DNA of 64,000 bases, from assembly GCF_001715975.1 (NCBI RefSeq), contig NZ_MARB01000012.1, positions 1-64,000 of the forward strand, given 5' to 3'. Numbering within the stretch: position 1 is the first letter of the stretch; every line of letters starts with the position of its first letter. A program made the translations under genes and the position numbers. Positions 31,202 through 40,505 of this stretch are shown piece after piece. The DNA comes from Candidatus Thiodiazotropha endolucinida (GTDB lineage: Bacteria > Pseudomonadota > Gammaproteobacteria > Chromatiales > Chromatiaceae). The notes beneath the pieces are model-generated. The model worked only from the letters and a program-made list of their open reading frames with translations, did not search any database and had not been told where the DNA came from.

Positions 31202-33559
31202 TCAAACCCCCGCCTCGGAGATGAGCTGTTGCGTACGCTGCGACCAGTACCTCAAAGCGCCGATAATCACAGCCAACAACGCCAGCAGACCAATAATCCA
31301 GACCAATGCGCTTTGCGGATGCTGGGCATAGGTCGCCAGCTGATAGAAGAGGCTTGCACTGATGAAGGCAACTCCGGTCGACCAGGCCACGACAAACGCA
31401 GCCCAGCGCGGCCCCGCCTCACGGCGAATGGCGCCAATGGTGGCCACGCAGGGTGAATAGAGCAGTATAAACAGCAGGTAGGCAAAGGCCCCGGCCTGGC
31501 CGTCGAAGCGTGCGGCCATGGCGCCAAATACCCCAACATTGACCTCCTGTGCCTCGGCTGCCGTCTCCGCATTGCTGATATCGCCCACATCCATGGCGAG
31601 AGGGTCAGTGAGCAGATCCTTCACTCCGAGGAGATTTTCCGGCACTGTCTCTACCGCAGCGGAGACTGCCTGCCAGAAATTGAAAGGCCGATCAACTTGC
31701 GCCACACCCGCCTCCTCGTTGGCGAGATGGGTATAGAGGGCATCGAGGGTGCCGACCACCGTCTCCTTGGCCAGAATACCGGTGAATACGCCCACCGTGG
31801 CGGGCCAGTTTTCCTCATGTATGCCCATCGGCGCCAACAGGGGTGTGACTGATTTACTGATGCTGCTGAGCACGGAGTGTTCGGTATCCTCATTACCGAA
31901 ACTGCCATCGGTGCCAATCGAATTCAGGGTGTTGATCACCAGCACCATCAATACGATCACCTTCCCCGCCTCTTTGATGAAGAGCTTGACCCTGTCCCAG
32001 GTGCGCAACATGACACCCCTGGCTGTCGGCATATGGTAGTGGGGCAGCTCCATCATGAAACCCGCGCTCTCACCGGAGAGCAGGGTCTTTTTCATGATCA
32101 TTCCGGTGAGAATCGCCACCACTATGCCGATGAGGTAGAGGCTGAAGACCAGGTTCTGCCCATTCGCCGGAAAGAAGGCCGCGGCAAACAGCACGTACAC
32201 CGGCAGCCTGGCGCCACAGGACATGAACGGATTCATCAGGATGGCAAGTTTACGCTCTCTCTCGCTCTCCAGGGTACGGGTCGCCATTACCGCCGGCACA
32301 TTGCAGCCGAAGCCGACAATCATCGGCACGAATGCCTTGCCCGGCAGCCCGATGGAACGCATGAAACGATCCATGACGAAGGCGGCCCTGGCCATATAGC
32401 CGGAGTCTTCCACCACTGAGAGAAAAAGATAGAGCGCGGTGATGATCGGTATAAAGGTGGCCACCACCTGAACACCACCCCCGGCACCGTCGGCCAGCAG
32501 CACGATCATCCAGTCCGGGACACCCAGCGACGCCAGCAGATGACCGAAACCATCGACGAAGATGGCGCCCGCCACACCGTCGAAGAGATCGATGAATGCG
32601 CCACCGATATTGATCGCAAACATGAACATCAGATACATCACGGCGAGAAAGACCGGTATGCCGAAAAGACGGCTCAATACCACCTTGTCGATGCGGTCGC
32701 TGATCGTCTTTTCAACCCGTCCATGCTGTTGTGTCACATTCTGGGAAATGGCATGGGCGTGACCGTAACGGGTATCGGCGATATGGATATCCGGGTCCTC
32801 GTCGACACGGTCCTCGATCACCTCTTGCCAGTGGTGGACCTGGCTCAGTAAAGCCTCATCGGCGAAATCCAAAGCGAAGCGGTCACCCTCCAGCATCTTC
32901 AACAACAGCCAACGACGCTCAGAGTGGCGATACTGTTCAGACTGTTGCAGGGCAGGCTCCATCACCATGATCGCCTGCTCCACCACTTCATCCTGGGCAA
33001 GGGCAAATCCACCGCTCACCTGACCGGCGGCCAGATCCTGAATCGAGGCCTTCAGTTTGGTGATGCCTTCACCACTGACCGCCACTATGGGTACCACGGG
33101 ACATCCAAGGTCCTGACTAAGCCGTTGAGTATCGATAACCAGACCACGCTTGCGGGCGACATCCATCATATTCAGGGCCACCAGCAGGGGCACCCCCATC
33201 TCGAGCATCTGAATTGAGAAATAGAGGTTTCGCTCCAGATTGGAGGCATCGACGATATTGACGATGAGATCGGCATCTCCGGATAGTAGATAGTCCCGGG
33301 TCACCTTCTCATCGAGGGATGTGGCATCCAGCGAATAGATCCCGGGAAGGTCGACCACACTGACTTCGGTGCTGTCGATGGTGAAACGTCCCTCCTTTCT
33401 GTCCACCGTCACGCCCGGCCAGTTCCCGGTACGTTGACGAATCCCTGTCAGGCTGTTGAAAAGGGCCGTCTTGCCGCAATTGGGGTTGCCCGCCAGGGCG
33501 ATGGTCAGCAGACGCTGAGAAGGGACAGACTCCGGAGAGCTCTCTTCATGACAGGCCAC
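31202..33559 (-). CDS. feoB: Ferrous iron transporter FeoB
   Basis: FeoB imports Fe(II) across the inner membrane. The 785-residue protein has a cytoplasmic G-domain at the N-terminus (G1 GNPNCGKT at about 24-31, G3 DLPGIYSL, G4 NMMD), a helical GDI-like spacer, and a C-terminal membrane domain with two Gate regions and the MIVGFGCNVPAVMATRT stretch with its conserved Cys. The start is a GTG with AGGAG 5 nt upstream, where the Shine-Dalgarno overlaps the feoA stop codon, so translation is coupled. Confidence 0.96.
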   Translation of the reverse strand: MACHEESSPESVPSQRLLTIALAGNPNCGKTALFNSLTGIRQRTGNWPGVTVDRKEGRFTIDSTEVSVVDLPGIYSLDATSLDEKVTRDYLLSGDADLIVNIVDASNLERNLYFSIQMLEMGVPLLVALNMMDVARKRGLVIDTQRLSQDLGCPVVPIVAVSGEGITKLKASIQDLAAGQVSGGFALAQDEVVEQAIMVMEPALQQSEQYRHSERRWLLLKMLEGDRFALDFADEALLSQVHHWQEVIEDRVDEDPDIHIADTRYGHAHAISQNVTQQHGRVEKTISDRIDKVVLSRLFGIPVFLAVMYLMFMFAINIGGAFIDLFDGVAGAIFVDGFGHLLASLGVPDWMIVLLADGAGGGVQVVATFIPIITALYLFLSVVEDSGYMARAAFVMDRFMRSIGLPGKAFVPMIVGFGCNVPAVMATRTLESERERKLAILMNPFMSCGARLPVYVLFAAAFFPANGQNLVFSLYLIGIVVAILTGMIMKKTLLSGESAGFMMELPHYHMPTARGVMLRTWDRVKLFIKEAGKVIVLMVLVINTLNSIGTDGSFGNEDTEHSVLSSISKSVTPLLAPMGIHEENWPATVGVFTGILAKETVVGTLDALYTHLANEEAGVAQVDRPFNFWQAVSAAVETVPENLLGVKDLLTDPLAMDVGDISNAETAAEAQEVNVGVFGAMAARFDGQAGAFAYLLFILLYSPCVATIGAIRREAGPRWAAFVVAWSTGVAFISASLFYQLATYAQHPQSALVWIIGLLALLAVIIGALRYWSQRTQQLISEAGV

Positions 33560-33567
33560 GGCTGCTC

Positions 33568-33840
33568 CTAGGGCCTGTCTTCATGCTGTTCGAGAGGCAG
33601 CATCAACAGCTTTTCGGCAACCCCCGCGCCGAGAGCCACCCTGGCGCCCTGATTAGCCACCACCACACCGGCGCCGCGCCGTTGTATCAACTCGATTTCA
33701 GAGCCCATCCTCAATCCTAAACTGAGCAGTCTGTGGACCAGATGTCTGCCTCCCATGATGCGTTTGATCTTGGCTCGACGCCCGATCGGCAGCCTGGCCA
33801 GGGAGATCAATTCCTCTGAAATGGTGCTGTCGGGGACCAC
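33568..33840 (-). CDS. feoA: Ferrous iron transport protein FeoA
   Basis: The 90-residue cytoplasmic SH3-like protein supports FeoB. Family stretches are SLGLRMGSEIELIQRRGAG and a C-terminal VALGAGVAEKLLMLPL. The start is a GTG at 33840 with weak ribosome-binding signal. It is the first gene of feoABC and has a Fur-box-like site 27 nt upstream. Confidence 0.92.
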   Translation of the reverse strand: MVPDSTISEELISLARLPIGRRAKIKRIMGGRHLVHRLLSLGLRMGSEIELIQRRGAGVVVANQGARVALGAGVAEKLLMLPLEQHEDRP

Positions 33841-33866
33841 AAACTATCCAATAATACTCTTTAAAT

Positions 33867-33885
33867 GTTAATGATTCTCATTAAA
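33867..33885 (-). promoter_or_regulatory. Fur-box-like site before feoABC
   Basis: The 19-bp sequence GTTAATGATTCTCATTAAA matches the classical Fur consensus GATAATGATAATCATTATC at 14 positions and keeps its palindromic TAATGA/TCATTA arms. It lies 27 nt upstream of feoA, where bound Fur would block transcription when iron is plentiful. Confidence 0.7.
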
Positions 33886-33932
33886 GCAGGGATTGGCCCC
33901 GCTTGCAATCGGCAAATCACAGTATATCCCAA

Positions 33933-34661
33933 TTATCTAATATTCCGCTTGCGCAAGAGATCGATTCGGTGCGGTTTAAGAAACTCGGCACCCCGGGGTC
34001 CCATGTGTTCCATGAATGCCGTTTTTATCTGCCGGTAGCGTGGTTTGTCTATCTTCAGCTTGGTGTGAGTGATGTTAAGAAAACGTGACTCAAAACTTTC
34101 CCAGGAGCCATACAGACCAGGTACATTCAGGAAATACTGGCCAAGCAACTCCATATCATCCCGCTCGGAAAGAGACTGAATCGTCTTGAAGGCGAGTTCT
34201 CTGACACGCTTCTCATCATGAATCAGGCTCATCAGGGCATTGAACTCGCCCTGATAGACAGGCTCCGAAAAATAGGCGATGCCGCCTGGCTTCAGCACCC
34301 TGGCCACTTCGCTCATCGCTTGCGGCATGACCGACCCGGGTACGTGGTGGAGTGATTTCAGCATCAGCACAACATCCACACTCTGATCGGGTTCACCGAT
34401 CGATTGCGCCCCTTCCAAGCGAAAGCTGATATTGCCCGCTGTATCGCCCAGATTTTTTTCATGCTGAACAGAATCGACCTCGGTCGCGATGAAATGGCAA
34501 TCGGGATGGGCCCGGGCCAGTCGGCGTGTAATCCGTGCACTGCCGCAGCCCAGTTCCAGGACCCTGCAATCGCTGAGCGGCAACAGCCGCTCCATCAGCT
34601 CCATTTCTGTGCCGGTAAGATAGGCTTCCTGATTATCCAGAACCATTCGATTTGCTGACAT
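33933..34661 (-). CDS. SAM-dependent methyltransferase, substrate unknown
   Basis: The 242-residue protein is a class I methyltransferase: motif I is VLELGCGSARITRRL, the acidic residue of motif II is in FIATEVD, and a later motif is DVVLMLKSLHHV followed by VARVLKPGGIAYFSEPV. The C-terminal third is outside the common core and probably sets the substrate. I start at ATG 34661; a further 15 codons are open upstream. It stands alone between feoA and the ClC gene. Confidence 0.82.
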   Translation of the reverse strand: MSANRMVLDNQEAYLTGTEMELMERLLPLSDCRVLELGCGSARITRRLARAHPDCHFIATEVDSVQHEKNLGDTAGNISFRLEGAQSIGEPDQSVDVVLMLKSLHHVPGSVMPQAMSEVARVLKPGGIAYFSEPVYQGEFNALMSLIHDEKRVRELAFKTIQSLSERDDMELLGQYFLNVPGLYGSWESFESRFLNITHTKLKIDKPRYRQIKTAFMEHMGPRGAEFLKPHRIDLLRKRNIR

Positions 34662-34900
34662 ACCGCTACTGCTCCAGTATATTAACTGCGGACAATGAAC
34701 GCCCATCCTTAGACAACCAAAAGCTGAGAAGACACCTGGGGCCAGTTAAAACCAATACAATTGGTCCTAACTGCGTGGAGATGCGCAATCGGGAGATTGA
34801 GGAAAAAGACCTTCAGGTAACGTCAGCATAACACCGGACGGTTGAGGATGGACAGTGTGAGTCCAACTGTACAAACCATCAATACACAGGTATCCCGATT

Positions 34901-36631
34901 GTGCCCTTTGCAGGGATTGTTAACTGGTTAGACCGACTGCGTCTGCAACTCTCGCGTCACGATGCGCTGCTGATTCTATCCGTTTTGGGATTGATCTGCG
35001 GCTTTGTTACGGGGATCGTGATCATTCTCTTCCGGCTATTGGTCGAATCGAGTCAGGCCGCCATTCTTCCCGGTGGCGGGGTGGAGAACTATGAAGCCCT
35101 ACACCCCTTGATGCGGTTTTTGCTCCCCATTCTCGGCGGCCTGATGCTCGGACTTATTTTTCTTCGTTTTGCAAAAGGCCTGCATGTACTGGGTATCCCA
35201 AGGGTGATGGAGCGATTGATCTACCACCAGGGACATATCTCCTTGCGTGGCTTTATGCTGCAATTCTTCGGTGCCGCCATCGCCATTATCAGTGGCCACT
35301 CAGTGGGTCGCGAAGGCCCCCACGTCTTTCTCGGCGCCGCCAGCGGATCTCTGCTGGGACAATACCTCTCCCTGCCCAACAATAGTATCCGCACCCTGGT
35401 CGGTTGTGGCACTGCAGCCGCGATTTCCGCCTCATTCGACACCCCCCTGGCGGGTGTGATCTTCGCTTTGGAAGTGGTGATGATGGAGTACACACTGGTC
35501 AGTTTCATACCGATCATGCTGGCCGCTGTCAGCGCCAACAGTCTCTCACTGATCGTTTTCGAAGGGCAGCGGGTGTTCGATATCGCCATCATTCAATTGG
35601 GTTCCCTACATGAATTGATTTTCATCTTACTGCTGGGATTGGTGGCCGGTACCGCCTCGGCGGCCTATGTCAGTCTCATACAGTTTATCTCCGACAAGAC
35701 CCAAAACATGGCTTTTTGGCTGCGAAATGCAGCCGCAGGAGTGTTGATCGGTCTAATAGCCCTTGCGGTTCCCGAGGTGATGGGGATCGGTTATGACACG
35801 GTCAACCAGCTCCTGCTGGGTGAGTTGGGATTTTACTTTATCGTCATACTGGTAGTGATGAAGATCGTGGCGACAGCGGTTAGCATTGGATTGGGCATAC
35901 CTGGCGGTACGATCGGACCCGCTCTTTTTATCGGTGCCGCGGTGGGTGGGATAATCGCTCCCCTGCCCGGCCTGGTGTTCGAAGGTCAAGTCTCCGACCC
36001 GGGTGTCTATGCATTGATTGGCATGGGCGCCGTGATGGGCGCTGCCCTGCAGGCGCCATTGGCCGCGTTGACAGCCATCATCGAACTCACCCACAACCCC
36101 GAAATCATCATGCCGGGAATGCTTGCAATCGTCATTGCCAGCCTGGTCAACAGCGAGCTGTTCGGAAAATCATCGATGTTTCACACCCTGTTGGAGGCCA
36201 CGGGCCTCAACTACCACACCGATCCGGTGATGCAATCCCTGCGGCGCATCGGTGCCGCCAGTTTCATGAACCGTAACTTCGTCCAGGTGGAACCAATATT
36301 GACTCGCGACACGGTACGAATCATCCTCGATAATAATCCGGAGTGGATACTGATCAAAGGAGATCAGGATCAGATGGTGCTGATGCCGGCGGTGGATCTG
36401 CTACGCATTATGGAACAGCAAGAGGAGGAGGAGTTCGACCTGCTTTCTCTGCCCGCCACTCGCTATGAGCTTGCGCAGCTGCGGATGCAGGCTACCCTGC
36501 AGGAGGCGCTTGAAAAGCTGGACAACAGTCAGGCGGATGCGCTCTATATCGAATGGTACGACCAAGATCACTATTGGCGCATCCAGGGAATACTAACCCG
36601 TCCCTTGATCGAATCGGCTTATCACTTTTAG
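34901..36631 (+). CDS. ClC-family chloride channel/antiporter with CBS region
   Basis: The 576-residue protein has the ClC membrane fold followed by a cytoplasmic C-terminal region (about 440-576) of CBS type. Selectivity-filter stretches are GHSVGREGPHV with the gating Glu138, and GIPGGTIGPALFIGAAVGG. Members exchange chloride for protons or conduct chloride; a CBS tail often binds nucleotides. The start codon is GTG. An N-terminal segment of about 20 residues precedes the first helix. No clear operon partner. Confidence 0.9.
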   Translation: MPFAGIVNWLDRLRLQLSRHDALLILSVLGLICGFVTGIVIILFRLLVESSQAAILPGGGVENYEALHPLMRFLLPILGGLMLGLIFLRFAKGLHVLGIPRVMERLIYHQGHISLRGFMLQFFGAAIAIISGHSVGREGPHVFLGAASGSLLGQYLSLPNNSIRTLVGCGTAAAISASFDTPLAGVIFALEVVMMEYTLVSFIPIMLAAVSANSLSLIVFEGQRVFDIAIIQLGSLHELIFILLLGLVAGTASAAYVSLIQFISDKTQNMAFWLRNAAAGVLIGLIALAVPEVMGIGYDTVNQLLLGELGFYFIVILVVMKIVATAVSIGLGIPGGTIGPALFIGAAVGGIIAPLPGLVFEGQVSDPGVYALIGMGAVMGAALQAPLAALTAIIELTHNPEIIMPGMLAIVIASLVNSELFGKSSMFHTLLEATGLNYHTDPVMQSLRRIGAASFMNRNFVQVEPILTRDTVRIILDNNPEWILIKGDQDQMVLMPAVDLLRIMEQQEEEEFDLLSLPATRYELAQLRMQATLQEALEKLDNSQADALYIEWYDQDHYWRIQGILTRPLIESAYHF

Positions 36632-36725
36632 TGTTGCCGTATTCATTAAAAAAATTTCAACATTGAGCGTCCAAAAAAGTCATAATATACCGATATTGCA
36701 ACGCAGCTTCGTAAGAGGGGGCAAA

Positions 36726-37640
36726 ATGAACGAAGAAAGCAAAAACCCTGAGACCGTCTATATCGATGAGCAACCCGTCAGGCTCGACGAGCTGCTGAAT
36801 GAGTACGAGCGCATCAAACAGCAGTTGGGTCAAGAGAAAAAGAGCGACAAGAAGGCAATCCGCAGATACAAACGCGAGGAGGAGTTGAAACCCTACCAGG
36901 CCGAATTGATCCGACTGCAGCAATATCTGGAAAAGACCCGGACCCGTATGATCATACTCTTTGAGGGCCGGGATGCTGCCGGCAAGGGTGGCACCATCCG
37001 TCGAGTCACGCGCTACATGAACGAGAAACACTACCGCGTGGTCGCCCTCGGCAAACCCACCGAGGAACAGAAGAGCCAGTGGTTTTTTCAAAAATATATC
37101 GCCCAGTTCCCACGTGGGGGGGAAATCGTTCTGTTCGACAGGAGCTGGTACAACCGTGCAATTGTGGAACCGATCTTCGGCTTCTGCTCCCAGGAGGAAT
37201 ATGACAATTTCATGACCGGCTGTCCGGGCTTCGAAAAAGATCTGGTACGGCAGGGGACCATTCTGGTGAAGCTCTACTTTTCGGTCACCAAGGAGGAGCA
37301 GGCGAGACGCTTCGAGCGCCGCAAGACGGATGCCTTGCGCCAGTGGAAGCTGTCGGAGATCGATGTACAGGCGCAGGACCGTTGGGACGACTTCAGCACG
37401 CAAAAATACAATATGCTGAAGAACACAAACACCACCCATGCCCCCTGGACGATCATCCGCTCAAATGACAAGCATCTGGCCCGACTGAATGCCATGAGGG
37501 TCATCCTCAACTCTGCACCCTATGAGCGTCTCAATCACGATATCGATTTCGTACCCGATCCCGAGATTGTGATATCCGGTTCGAGGGAACTGGAAGTGAT
37601 GGAGGCGCAACGCCTGCAACGAGGCAAGTTTGATCACTGA
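36726..37640 (+). CDS. ppk2: Polyphosphate kinase 2 (PPK2)
   Basis: PPK2 uses polyphosphate to phosphorylate nucleotides. The 304-residue protein has a single PPK2 domain with Walker A FEGRDAAGKGGT (about 79-90), the lid region around RRVTRYMNEKHYRVV and Walker B IVLFDRSWYNRA (about 134-145), which fits class I enzymes that mainly make NTP from NDP. Start chosen for the strong GAGGGGG just upstream rather than a TTG farther out. A likely terminator follows. The pst/phoB block 11 kb away shares a phosphate theme but is not linked by operon structure. Confidence 0.93.
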   Translation: MNEESKNPETVYIDEQPVRLDELLNEYERIKQQLGQEKKSDKKAIRRYKREEELKPYQAELIRLQQYLEKTRTRMIILFEGRDAAGKGGTIRRVTRYMNEKHYRVVALGKPTEEQKSQWFFQKYIAQFPRGGEIVLFDRSWYNRAIVEPIFGFCSQEEYDNFMTGCPGFEKDLVRQGTILVKLYFSVTKEEQARRFERRKTDALRQWKLSEIDVQAQDRWDDFSTQKYNMLKNTNTTHAPWTIIRSNDKHLARLNAMRVILNSAPYERLNHDIDFVPDPEIVISGSRELEVMEAQRLQRGKFDH

Positions 37641-37651
37641 AATTACCCAGC

Positions 37652-37673
37652 ACGGGCGACCTGTGTCGCCCGT
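37652..37673 (+). terminator. Hairpin after ppk2
   Basis: A perfect 9-bp GC-rich stem (37652-37660 with 37665-37673) has a 4-nt loop, 11 bp after the ppk2 stop. Only a short attat follows, so termination may be partial or factor-assisted. Confidence 0.55.
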
Positions 37674-37703
37674 ATTATCAGACTTAACCCACGAACATTA
37701 CCC

Positions 37704-38354
37704 ATGCCGACAAGTGTCGAGCTGATCCTGCTTGCACTGGTCTGGCTGATCTATTTCCTGAGTCACTCACTGCTTGCTTCATTATGGATGAAAAGGGTAT
37801 TCGCCCAACATCTGCCGACAGTCGTGCCCTGGTACCGGCTGCTCTTCAATCTGGTCGCGCTGTTACTGCTCGCCCCTCCGCTCTATATGCTCTGGTCATA
37901 CCGTTCAGATCTGTTATGGCAATGGCAGGGAACCATGGCATGGCTGGCTTATGGATTAATGATCATCTCGGTAGCCGGTTTCATCTGGTCAATGCGCTAC
38001 TACGACAGCAGGGAATTTCTCGGTATCCGACAACTGCAGCGGCAGCAACGGGATGTCAATGACCTGGAACAGCTGCATATCTCCCCGTTGCACCGTTTCG
38101 TACGTCACCCCTGGTACACCCTGGGGCTGATATTAATATGGGTGCAGGACATGGATCCCGCACGCCTGGTGTCGGCCATTGCAGTCACCGGTTATCTAGT
38201 GCTGGGATCCCGCCTGGAAGAGGACAAGCTGCTGGTCTACCATGGCGACACCTATCGCAATTATCAGAAACGCGTACCTGGACTCATACCGAGACCCTGG
38301 CGTTTTCTGACTCGACAGGAAACCGAGAAACTACTGAAGGAAATGAAGACGTAG
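37704..38354 (+). CDS. Membrane protein of the isoprenylcysteine methyltransferase-like family
   Basis: The 216-residue protein has about five membrane helices. The C-terminal portion has the phospholipid/isoprenylcysteine methyltransferase pattern: RHPWYTLGLILIW, then RLEEDKLLVYHGDTYRNYQKRVPGLIPRP, which in homologues forms the SAM-binding site. The N-terminal half resembles NnrU-type membrane proteins. A methyl transfer reaction on a lipid or membrane substrate is likely, but the substrate is unknown. It follows ppk2 across a hairpin. Confidence 0.75.
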   Translation: MPTSVELILLALVWLIYFLSHSLLASLWMKRVFAQHLPTVVPWYRLLFNLVALLLLAPPLYMLWSYRSDLLWQWQGTMAWLAYGLMIISVAGFIWSMRYYDSREFLGIRQLQRQQRDVNDLEQLHISPLHRFVRHPWYTLGLILIWVQDMDPARLVSAIAVTGYLVLGSRLEEDKLLVYHGDTYRNYQKRVPGLIPRPWRFLTRQETEKLLKEMKT

Positions 38355-38480
38355 TTTATCCGCTTCAGCTTCGGCCTGAAGCTGTCATCTCGAGCCACCA
38401 CCGCCGTCAGCGTCGGCCATTGCCAACCTGACGCACGGCGAGGCCTTGGAAATCATCCATGCAGCCCGGGAAGCGCTTCG

Positions 38481-39359
38481 CTACTGGTTCGGATCCCAAA
38501 AATTTTGTGGTCCATAAGGGACGGGGCCGGGTCCATATCCGTAACCCGGGCCATAACCCGGCATCATTCTTGGCGCATAGTCACCCTTATGCATACCACA
38601 ACCCTGATGGCCCATGCCGCCGCAACCCGTTCCTGCTCGACCACCGCGCATCATGCCCATATGGCGCCGGTGCATGGCGTGACATGCCGCCCGCTCTTCA
38701 TCGCTCATTCCCTCGATGACCTTCTGATGTTTTGCCCACTCTTCATCCATTGCCTGCTGACGCGCGACCCAGGGCGGCGTTTCGGGCATCTCGATGCCCG
38801 CCTCCTCGGCGCGGCTACGCATCTCTTGATAATGCTGCCGGCGCAGGCTATCCCGCTCCTCCTCAGACATCGACATCATCTTTTTGCGATGGGCCATGCG
38901 CGCTTCCATGTCCGGACGCATCATCTGGCCCATTTCAGAACGCCACGGCGGGCTCTCCGGCAGCATGACGCCGGCCTCCTCCGCCCGCTTTCTCAGGGCC
39001 TGGTATTGCTCTTCACGCGCCTTCCAGTGATCCCTCATGGAATCCCGGGTGAAGTCGGTCTTGGATAAATCAGTCGCTGTTTCTGACGAAGCCTCAGCGG
39101 CTATAGCATCGGTTGTCTCAACAGCCTCTGTCGCCTCGGCCGGCTCCACAGTATTGACAGAAGTTTCAGGAACGGCAGCCGATTCTGTCCTGTCCACCGC
39201 CACCGATTCCGTCTCTACTGTCTGTTCGTCCTGGGTAACAGGCAAGGCCTCGTCAGCGTTCCCTTCAGCAGCGCCGCCCTCAATCCCTTCCGCCCACAAG
39301 GCTTGCGCGGGAGACATGAGAAACGCGAAGATCAGGATTAATACTTTCTTGTTGTGCAT
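38481..39359 (-). CDS. Secreted Met/His/Gly-rich repeat protein, function unknown
   Basis: I do not recognise this 292-residue protein. It has a signal peptide ending near AQALWA (residues 18-23), an acidic Glu/Ala/Thr/Val-rich linker (about 24-100), and two copies of a charged module of about 65 residues. Each module has RAEEAG(V/I)xxPE(S/T)PPW, then a Met-rich stretch, then MS(D/E)EER. The C-terminus is rich in Gly, Met, His and Cys (CHAMHRRHMGMMRGG, CGGMGHQGCGMHKG), ending in Pro/Tyr/Gly repeats. The composition suggests metal binding (copper or similar) or a cell-surface structural role, which is inference. AGGAG precedes the start. Confidence 0.65.
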   Translation of the reverse strand: MHNKKVLILIFAFLMSPAQALWAEGIEGGAAEGNADEALPVTQDEQTVETESVAVDRTESAAVPETSVNTVEPAEATEAVETTDAIAAEASSETATDLSKTDFTRDSMRDHWKAREEQYQALRKRAEEAGVMLPESPPWRSEMGQMMRPDMEARMAHRKKMMSMSEEERDSLRRQHYQEMRSRAEEAGIEMPETPPWVARQQAMDEEWAKHQKVIEGMSDEERAACHAMHRRHMGMMRGGRAGTGCGGMGHQGCGMHKGDYAPRMMPGYGPGYGYGPGPVPYGPQNFWDPNQ

Positions 39360-39611
39360 GTTTGGTCTCCTTCAGTGGTCCTACCGAGGGACTGACTACA
39401 CAAGTTAGATCACCACCATCTTGGCATACTCGCCAGCAACAGGAAACGTGACATTCGAGGGCGTGATCTCTCCATGGCATAGCCCAAGTCATGGTCCCGG
39501 TTATTGTTGGCGTTTCTAGCCACGACAGTGACTGTCATACTGATGCAAACAAGTCCTTTCGCACTGATTTTTTGTTGTGATGGTCGTTAAATCCAAAATT
39601 TCAGAACAGGG

Positions 39612-40241
39612 CTACTCTTCAGCAGTTGGGGTGCCCTGTTGACTATTCTTATTCTTGGCCTTGAGGGATGCAACCTTTTGTGCCAGTTCGGCCAGCAACC
39701 CCTCCATTCCCTTGCTTTTTACCAGATTGCGGAATGAGGTGCGGTAGTTACTTACAAGACTGACCCCATCCACCGCCACATCATAGGCATACCAGTCATC
39801 ATTGCGAAACCGCATCTTGTAACTCACCGCCAGCTCCTTTTTGGCCGCCACGATGAAGGTCTGAACATTTGCCAGCTTGCCTTTCATCCGTTCCCTGCCC
39901 ATCCGCACGGACTGGTCGCTGTAACTGTCAATGGCGGAGAAGTAGGTCTGCTCCAACAGCTCCCGGAAAAGGGTGATGAACTGTTCCCGCTGTGGCTTGC
40001 TGGCCTTGCGCCAGTTGGCGGCCAGTATCACCTGGGACATGGATTCATAATCAAAACGCTTGCGTACGATCTCCTTTACCTGATCGCGACGATCCTGCCT
40101 GCCCAAGGATTGATCCTTAAGCACCGTCAACACCTGGTTTACGGTCTCTTTAATCCGCTCTGAAGGTGTGACATTGGCTGACGCGGAGAGACTGAATGTA
40201 AATAGAATAATCAGGAGAAGCGTGGCTGATAGTCTGTTCAT
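39612..40241 (-). CDS. mlaC: MlaC-like phospholipid-binding periplasmic protein (isolated)
   Basis: The 209-residue protein has a signal peptide (about 1-22) and the MlaC/Ttg2D domain: RIKETVNQVLTVLKD, RFDYESMSQVILAANWRKA, LLEQTYFSAIDSYSDQSV and the late DDWYAYDVAVDGVSLVSNYRTSF. MlaC shuttles phospholipids between MlaA at the outer membrane and the MlaFEDB transporter. No mlaFEDB genes are beside it, so it is either a second copy or a relocated gene; murA in this window lacks the usual mla genes upstream. Confidence 0.85.
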   Translation of the reverse strand: MNRLSATLLLIILFTFSLSASANVTPSERIKETVNQVLTVLKDQSLGRQDRRDQVKEIVRKRFDYESMSQVILAANWRKASKPQREQFITLFRELLEQTYFSAIDSYSDQSVRMGRERMKGKLANVQTFIVAAKKELAVSYKMRFRNDDWYAYDVAVDGVSLVSNYRTSFRNLVKSKGMEGLLAELAQKVASLKAKNKNSQQGTPTAEE

Positions 40242-40505
40242 GTTTCCCTATACCCCTTGTTCCAACCTGTTAATGTGACAATGAAAAAATGTAAAGGTGC
40301 TTGTTGGAGTTTTGCGGACAAGACACTACATCCCCGATATCACACCAGGCAAACAACTCAAAATATTTGATATTACTGAATATTTTTCAAAGACAACCAG
40401 ACCACAAGCTGATTAAGCGTGGGCAAGCCGTATGCGGGTCATTCTAACCCAATGGCCGCACTGGTGTCCGATAGAGCCACATAGATTTACATTCAGCCCT
40501 GTTTA

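Noticed and set aside
33560-33580. Dispersed repeat copy at the feoA-feoB junction (tagggcctgt)
   Set aside because: The similarity is short and is explained by the feoA stop codon overlapping the feoB Shine-Dalgarno.
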